From: Euperipatoides rowelli
Lineage: Eukaryota > Onychophora > Udeonychophora > Euonychophora > Peripatopsidae
Assembly: GCA_003024985.2 (NCBI GenBank)
Contig: PXIH01S0066328.1
Length of the DNA: 10,637 nucleotides
Direction: 5' to 3' (one strand)
Every line of letters starts with the position of its first letter. Position 1 is the stretch's first letter. Position numbers and translations under genes: made by a program. This document shows, piece by piece, positions 6,330-10,637 of the stretch. The notes below the pieces were generated by a model that did no database searches, had not been told where the DNA came from, and worked only from the letters and a program-made list of their open reading frames with translations.

Positions 6330-7643
6330 GAGGCAAGTTTTCACGACCTTAACCAGAAACTGGTTAGCGACAAAGGTGTTTTGGCGGTCTAACCAGCTAG
6401 TGGTTAACCAGCCATAAGAATTTTCGCACTTTGGTTTAGTTTTTGATTAGCAAATTCCCTGAACCAAATAAACCAATTGAGATAGGTGATTTGGTTAAAA
6501 AAAATGGCAGCAATGATGAAAAATTTGATCTTAAAAATGAGAGCAGAAATGTTTTTAATATTAACATTTTGGAAGAAGATTATTGGCAGTTTTATTTAAT
6601 AATTAAATAAATACCGGTAAACATTTTTGCCTACGATTATAATACATTATAAAGCTTAAAACGTTCTGTAAAAAAGGAAATACGGTATAAAAAAATATTA
6701 AGTAATTAAAGAATTAGAAAAAAATAATTAACTGGCTTTGCTGGCAATGAAGTGAAGTTCTCAACAGTAATTGTTTTGTGAATAAAATTATTTATAAAAT
6801 TTGTATTGACATTTCAACTTAATTTATATGGCTAATAAGCGCTAGACTTTTCCGGTCCATGTTTTTTAAAAAAAAAAATCAATAGTTTTATTGTTATAAA
6901 TTTATCGGAAGCAGGAGCTAATATGTTGACAGGTTTTATTTCTGTTTAGAGATTTGAGTTTTTCTTTCAGTTTTTAATTTTACATGCAGTGTTTTCTTGT
7001 ATTTAATAAGACAACTCAGATACTATTTCCAATGCAACTTCTATCACTGAATTGTAATTGGCTCTATTTTCTATCTCGTTGAATAAAAATCAAATTATGA
7101 CTTTGGAATAATGAAGTTTAATTTAAAAAATAAAATAATCATCATTGAATCAATAAGAGATTATTTTATGAATTATTTTAAGAATTTATTGGTCTAGCAT
7201 TCGCTCGCTTTATTTGAATTTGTTGATTCTATGTCGTTTTAAATTGATATTTATTTTTACAAATTTTTCTATGTTATATAATAAATATTAATGAGGGATC
7301 ATGAAACCATCTAAAGATGAAGAACTCAATATCTTGGCACTACTAAAACAGGTGTGAAAAAATAGATCAACATATTGTGAATTGCCATAATTAACTATAC
7401 TGCATGGGAAATTTATTATACTCCCAGCGATTTAAATTATTAACAAGTTTTTATTGCTAGCCATTATTGTTAATAATTTTTTGCTTTCCATAAGCCATTT
7501 TTAAAGGAACTACAAAAGCCGCCCAAAATAATTTTATTATTGGTTAACGAAAAGTCTAACCAAACATATCGGAAGTGACGATTTTAGTTAACCACATAAA
7601 CCAATTGAAACAACCAGTCTTTAAGGTAATGAAAACTCACCTA
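6330..7643. mobile_element. Candidate 1.3-kb non-autonomous DNA transposon with inverted ends and subterminal AACCA motifs
   Basis: The left end (6330-6365) and the reverse complement of the right end (7612-7643) match at 26 of 32 aligned positions, with a 4-base gap. The shared core reads AGTTTTCA..ACCTTAA then CTGGTT. Both ends are flanked by TA (6328-6329 and 7644-7645), as expected for Tc1/mariner-type insertion, though TA is common in this AT-rich DNA. AACCA or its complement TGGTT occurs nine times at 6351-6496 and five times at 7541-7616, but I saw only one in the roughly 1 kb between (7303). A 19-base direct repeat (6462-6480 and 7590-7608, 18 of 19 identical) adds to the subterminal structure. 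No transposase frame is present. Confidence 0.5.
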
Positions 7644-7998
7644 TATACTGTATTTGTTGTAAACTACCGTACATTATATGACAATTTAACATTTTTTCCT
7701 ATTTTACTATTTGGGTAATTATAGGGTCTTCAAATGTAATTTTTTTAAAAAAAAAAACAGACCATCCAAGAAATTTGTTTCACTAAGCGTTTGCTCATTT
7801 TCAAACTTATATGCCAGTTTTTATGCTTTGAAGCAGGGCGTAGCCAAAAAATTATTTTGTGGAGTGTATTATAAGCTAGGGGAAAAAAACGTTCCAAAGA
7901 TGACTCAACTGAGGTGCGAACCTGGAACGTCTCAGCTTATGTCTTCGCCCTCGCTTTCAGCCTGCATTTCTAGACCAAAGACGTTGTAAGCATATACA

Positions 7999-8042
<44 letters not shown>

Positions 8043-8264
8043 CTCACTGCGCAGGCTTGAAAATGATTGTATTTTGATGAATAAAAATCGGCCATTTTCG
8101 AGGCACAAACACATAACATAGCATTAATACCGTGTTTTTTTTCCTATTTAAGTCATGTTAATGGTGAGCTAGCTGTGCTATAAATTGTACAAACATACTT
8201 AATCCTGGCAGTGATATTACATACCATAGCTAAGTTATTAAATATTTATTTTTAATATTTTTTA
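7644..8264. other. Low-information stretch with a dinucleotide repeat and a possible SINE-like block
   Basis: No gene recognised. A T-run/A-run palindrome lies at 7740-7757. The block 7835-7990 begins GCAGGGCGTAGCC, a motif frequent in animal interspersed repeats. On the minus strand it contains AGGTTCGCACC, close to a tRNA B box, but with a poor T-stem. The (AT)n run follows at 8001. The 92-codon open frame across 7711-7989 on + looks like chance. Confidence 0.45.
8001..8038. repeat. (AT)19 microsatellite
   Basis: An uninterrupted AT dinucleotide tract, preceded by the related ATACAGT. It is simple sequence prone to length change. Confidence 0.95.
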
Positions 8265-8265
8265 N
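8265..8265. other. Single N, probable contig join
   Basis: On the right an open gypsy pol tail runs to the N without a stop. On the left is AT-rich sequence with no gypsy resemblance. The element's natural end is therefore missing here. Confidence 0.6.
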
Positions 8266-8749
8266 ATTCGAGTTTCTTTTATATTGTTCTCAATTTTAGG
8301 GGAGACAACTGCTTTGGCACCGATTTGCCCACTGACAGTACGTTTTCTTAGAAAATACCCATGGGTTGCTTCTTCATTCTCAGTTTCGATAGGCATAGGC
8401 ATTGGATAACGAAGATAATACAGTAGTTCTTTTAATTTCCTCCATTTCTTTTTCTAGTGCCTCGCTTTTCTCAGTCCTATTATTTAGAGAGGTAAGACAA
8501 TTTCTATTACTATAATTTCTTCATCTTGATCCACATTACTGCTTGCATCAACCTCTTCAGTTGGAAAAGTTATAATGTACTCAGTGTTTTGAATGCATTC
8601 ATTTTCTATCAAATTAGGACTAGAAATATTTTCTATCTCGTCATCGATATATACACGTGGATAGTATACTTTCAATTTGTCCACATGTACACGCTTAAAA
8701 GTGTCTGGTCTTTTAATATCCTGAATATGATAATTAGCAAGTCCTGTTC
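8266..8749 (-). pseudogene. Ty3/gypsy pol C-terminal tail, gypsy copy 2
   Basis: This is the last part of the integrase and the tail of pol. From about 8749 the minus strand reads RRTGLANYHIQDIKR, then VHVDKLKVYYPR. The latter matches the VHV.RLKPYY box that closes the gypsy integrase C-terminal (GPY/F) domain. An acidic stretch follows (8484-8684). A further open segment in another frame (about 8266-8400) contains THGYFLRKR, resembling the basic Y.LR.R motif near many gypsy pol ends. At least two frameshifts separate these pieces, one near 8750-8755 and one near 8400-8480. No stop is reached before the N at 8265. Confidence 0.75.
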
Positions 8750-9375
8750 TCCTAAGTATATCTTGGGTTTAATTTCCTGTTATGACCAGCATAACTCGGA
8801 CCATCCAAAGCCAAGACAGACTCACCTATTTCAAACTCACAAAGCCTGCGCCCTCTATCTTTGCTACATGCATTATTAATTGAGGCACTCTGTAAATTTG
8901 TAAACACTTCCGATTTAGCAGTTCCTAATCTTTCCATTATCAATCGATCAAATCAACCCTATCCAATCCATCCTCATTTCCATTAAGATTAAATTCAGAA
9001 AACACATCATATTGGTGTAATCCATGGAATATATAGAATGGTACCGGCTGAGTGCTTCTATGTACAATGTTGTTAATCGTCTGCATTAAGTATGGAAGCA
9101 TTATATCCCAGTCCGTATAATTTTTGTTACAGTATTTTCCCGTTTATTCTTTCTGTCACGCCGTTACTCCTTGGCCAATATCCTTGGGTCAAGACCCTAT
9201 CTATCCCTAATCTAGAGCAAAGGGAAGTCATAATATGCCCTACTAGTTGTGGACCACGATCTGACAATATTTGTTTGGATCCGCCATATCGCCTATAGAT
9301 GGTGTCCATATAATCCTTTGCTATGATATGGGCCTCCTGACTAGGTAATGCACTAGCAAAAGTCATACGAGAGAA
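8750..9375 (-). pseudogene. Ty3/gypsy integrase core and C-terminal region, gypsy copy 2, cut by a hAT insertion
   Basis: Read right to left, it starts FSRMTFASALPSQEAHIIAK and carries the second catalytic Asp in SDRGPQ and the Glu in TERIN with 35 residues between. It then has DWDIMLPYLMQTINN, VPFYIFHGLHQYDVF, and, after a frameshift near 8945, FEIGESVLALDGPSYAGHN of the GPY/F-like domain. Compared with copy 1 it lacks 20 bases just after INGKI, at about 9129/9130. About two thirds of residues agree with copy 1 across the Asp-Glu segment, so the two are different lineages rather than duplicates. The first catalytic Asp lies beyond 9375, where a hAT element interrupts the gene. Confidence 0.85.
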
Positions 9376-9472
9376 CACGGCTGGGCAGTATCAAAAGTAC
9401 TTGTATCGAAAATACGTATCGAGTATCTTGTATTTTAGAAAGATTTAAAAAGTAACGAAATATTGTGTATCT
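9376..9472 (+). repeat. hAT terminal/subterminal region homologous to 1-92
   Basis: Shares GGGCAGTATC, TATCGAAAATACGTATCG, GTATCTTGTATTTTA and AAGTAACGAAA, in the same order, with the reverse complement of 1-92. Spacing differs by short indels, so the two ends are related but not recent copies of each other. Confidence 0.65.
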
Positions 9473-9826
9473 CAAATACAATTACTGCGTATTGAATATA
9501 TCATTTTAATTTTTTGATACCTAAAATACTATTATAATTAATAAGTATAATTCTAAAAATATTTTGGCTTTCAGTTATTACTCTAAATCATTTTTAAATT
9601 TAGCGCAACCACCGGCCTGAACTAAATTCATGTACGTGAAAAAATGCTGGATCTGTTAATTTATTTTGTTCTGTCTCTACTCTCTAAAAATCCCCATATA
9701 CATACCTATCCCATAATTCAATTTGAAAATCATTCTTTCTTTCCCGTTACACCCACCACGAGGTCACAACCGTCCATTCTGTCCATTACTAGTATTATTA
9801 CACGCTCAATTGTGCAATTTCCATAA

Positions 9827-10000
9827 ATGAGTATAAAAATGTCTGCTAAATGTGCCCTATTAGATGGTAAATATTTTACAATAAATTCAGAATCTAATGA
9901 TGGTAAAACAGAAAAAGCCATTTGTGAGATGTGCAGACCAACAATTAAAATAATTTGTGGATCTTACCAAACGACCTCAAATTTCAAGCTTCATCTGAAG
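9827..10000 (+). CDS. hAT transposase first coding exon with N-terminal part of a BED zinc finger
   Basis: The exon has 58 codons from ATG 9827. An in-frame TAA lies directly upstream (9824-9826), so this is the first possible start; a second ATG lies at 9839. The protein would bind the transposon ends through a BED-type zinc finger. Cys33 and Cys36 (ICEMC) form the first ligand pair, and TTSNFKLHLK at residues 49-58 matches the S/T-N-L-x-x-H-L-K helix with His56 as third ligand. The fourth ligand, normally a His a few residues on, would be in exon 2. The exon ends in AAG followed by GTAAGT, a near-ideal splice donor in phase 0. The frame has no internal stop. No second exon was found before 10637, so the gene is partial here. 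A domesticated BED gene is possible but less likely, given the transposon terminus upstream. Confidence 0.72.
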
Positions 10001-10006
10001 GTAAGT
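10001..10006 (+). other. Splice donor (5' splice site) of the hAT BED exon
   Basis: AAG|GTAAGT matches the animal consensus (A/C)AG|GTRAGT. Its position, just after the His of the BED helix, makes it a sensible exon end. Reading through instead meets a stop at about 10055. Confidence 0.7.
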
Positions 10007-10369
10007 TTATTTATTTTCATTCTTTTTATATTTATTAAAGATTTGCAAACATATTAACTTAATAACTTAGCTTGAGCAAATATATTTTTATCCGCCAATT
10101 TTGGAAATTTTTATTACTAGGCTAGAACTTACGTTATCCAGCAAATCATATTTTGCAGCCTAAATTCTGTTCAAATCTATTTTATTTTAGCTACAACCTC
10201 AATTGATATAATGTTTTACTATTTTTATAATTTATTTATTTAGTTAGGCTATAGGCTAAATGTTTTTAAAATATTTTGCATCATTGTCTATTCCTTGTGT
10301 TAAAGGCACACAATTCAGTATGGGAAGGGGGGAGTGGAATTAACGATCATAAATTTATAAAATTTAAAT
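10007..10369 (+). other. Probable intron of the hAT gene
   Basis: AT-rich, full of stops, with no second zinc-finger half recognised. Candidate acceptors (such as TTTTATTTTAG near 10190) lead into frames that stop at once, so the true exon 2 is probably right of the window. Confidence 0.45.
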
Positions 10370-10377
10370 GTTTTTAG

Positions 10378-10544
10378 GGGGACGAAACGCTTTTGTAGCC
10401 CCAACGATTATTTACGAGGCTGTTTTTGCTAAAACGAGCTCTCCATGATGAAGGGAATAATCTGATGATCTATTTGTTAAAAAAAATGAGCAAAATTCAA
10501 AATAAAATTAACATGCTTTACGCTTACAAAAGCGTACCGTCCCC
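10378..10544. mobile_element. 167-bp miniature inverted-repeat element (MITE) with perfect 8-bp target-site duplication
   Basis: The left terminal repeat GGGGACGAAACGCTTTTGTA... (10378-10400) matches the reverse complement of 10522-10544 at 19 of 23 bases. The element is flanked on both sides by GTTTTTAG (10370-10377 and 10545-10552), a perfect 8-bp direct repeat immediately outside the inverted repeats. An 8-bp duplication is made by hAT, P and (8-9 bp) Merlin transposons. The GGGG start is unlike the usual hAT CAG start and nearer to Merlin-type ends, so the superfamily is open. It has no coding capacity and sits in what is probably the hAT intron. Confidence 0.75.
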
Positions 10545-10637
10545 GTTTTTAGTTTAGAGTTCAAATATTCTACTAAAAAAATATATTTTATAATGCAAAT
10601 AAAATCGTTAAAACTTAGTTTTATTTTTAACTTGTTT

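Larger units (their letters stand above)
9376..10637 (+). mobile_element. hAT-superfamily DNA transposon, 5' part, truncated by the window end
   Basis: Gypsy integrase similarity stops exactly at 9375. Base 9376 starts CACGGCTGGGCAGTATC, a hAT-like terminus related to the one at 1-92. About 450 bases of TATC-rich noncoding sequence precede a BED zinc-finger exon. The 8 bases 9368-9375 (CGAGAGAA) would be the left copy of an 8-bp target duplication. The catalytic domain, dimerisation domain and right end are not in the window. Confidence 0.7.

Noticed and set aside
7301-7351. A 17-codon reading frame (MKPSKDEELNILALLKQ) followed by GTGTGA, looking like a first exon
   Set aside because: Too short, with a weak donor and no partner exon recognised inside the 1.3-kb candidate element. 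It may be chance.
7711-7989. Plus-strand 92-codon open frame
   Set aside because: It starts in a T-run/A-run and covers a probable repeat. No domain is visible and no start context or splice sites stand out.
7932-8114. Minus-strand open frame containing an (IY)n stretch
   Set aside because: The repeat peptide is simply the (AT)19 microsatellite translated.
8526-8879. Plus-strand 117-codon open frame, one of the longest in the window
   Set aside because: It overlaps the gypsy pol tail (VHVDKLKVYYPR and GPSYAGHN motifs on the minus strand). Its own translation has no recognisable domain.
9092-9298. Plus-strand open frame of 68 codons
   Set aside because: It lies opposite the gypsy copy 2 integrase, whose DD35E-type motifs are clear.
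1-10637. CRISPR array, bacterial operon, riboswitch or an intact tRNA
   Set aside because: No regularly spaced repeats, no operon-like gene packing and no complete cloverleaf. All coding traces are eukaryotic transposable elements.

Overview
This window looks like AT-rich, repeat-dense nuclear DNA from an animal, most likely an invertebrate. It carries Ty3/gypsy pol remnants, CR1/L2-like LINE remnants, hAT-type ends, small inverted-repeat elements and a spliced zinc-finger exon. I found no host gene, rRNA, intact tRNA, CRISPR array or bacterial-type operon. The species cannot be named from the sequence.

Layout, left to right. A hAT-like terminus (1-92) is followed by a 5'-truncated, frameshifted LINE reverse transcriptase on + (155-958) and its 3'UTR (to 1083). 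A piece of gypsy integrase on - follows (1085-1699). The LINE 3'UTR then reappears and runs to its (TAA)n tail (1701-1850), next to an antisense LINE relic (1861-2120), a low-information stretch with possible SINE pieces (2121-3417) and another hAT-like end (3418-3470). The main gypsy pol block on - (3472-5519) covers the integrase zinc region, RNase H, reverse transcriptase and the C-terminal part of the protease. It is bounded by the 3' end of a second LINE on - (5520-5640). A candidate 1.3-kb inverted-repeat element lies at 6330-7643. A second, diverged gypsy pol end on - (8266-9375) is cut at 9375/9376 by a hAT element on + (9376 to the window end). That element's first coding exon (9827-10000) holds most of a BED zinc finger and ends at a good splice donor. 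Downstream is a 167-bp miniature element with a perfect 8-bp target-site duplication (10378-10544).

Five single Ns (1084, 1700, 3471, 5486, 8265) look like contig joins. Two exact duplications (92 bp and 73 bp) abut three of them in a way that one swap explains: exchanging 1085-1699 with 1701-3470 would join the LINE 3'UTR to itself and the gypsy integrase to its zinc region. The order shown is therefore probably wrong there.

The elements do not work together as a system. They are nested insertions of different ages: LINE next to gypsy, hAT into gypsy, and a miniature element in a probable hAT intron. The most informative points are the scaffold order error, the covarying 3' stem-loop shared by two LINE remnants, and the two new-looking inverted-repeat elements.
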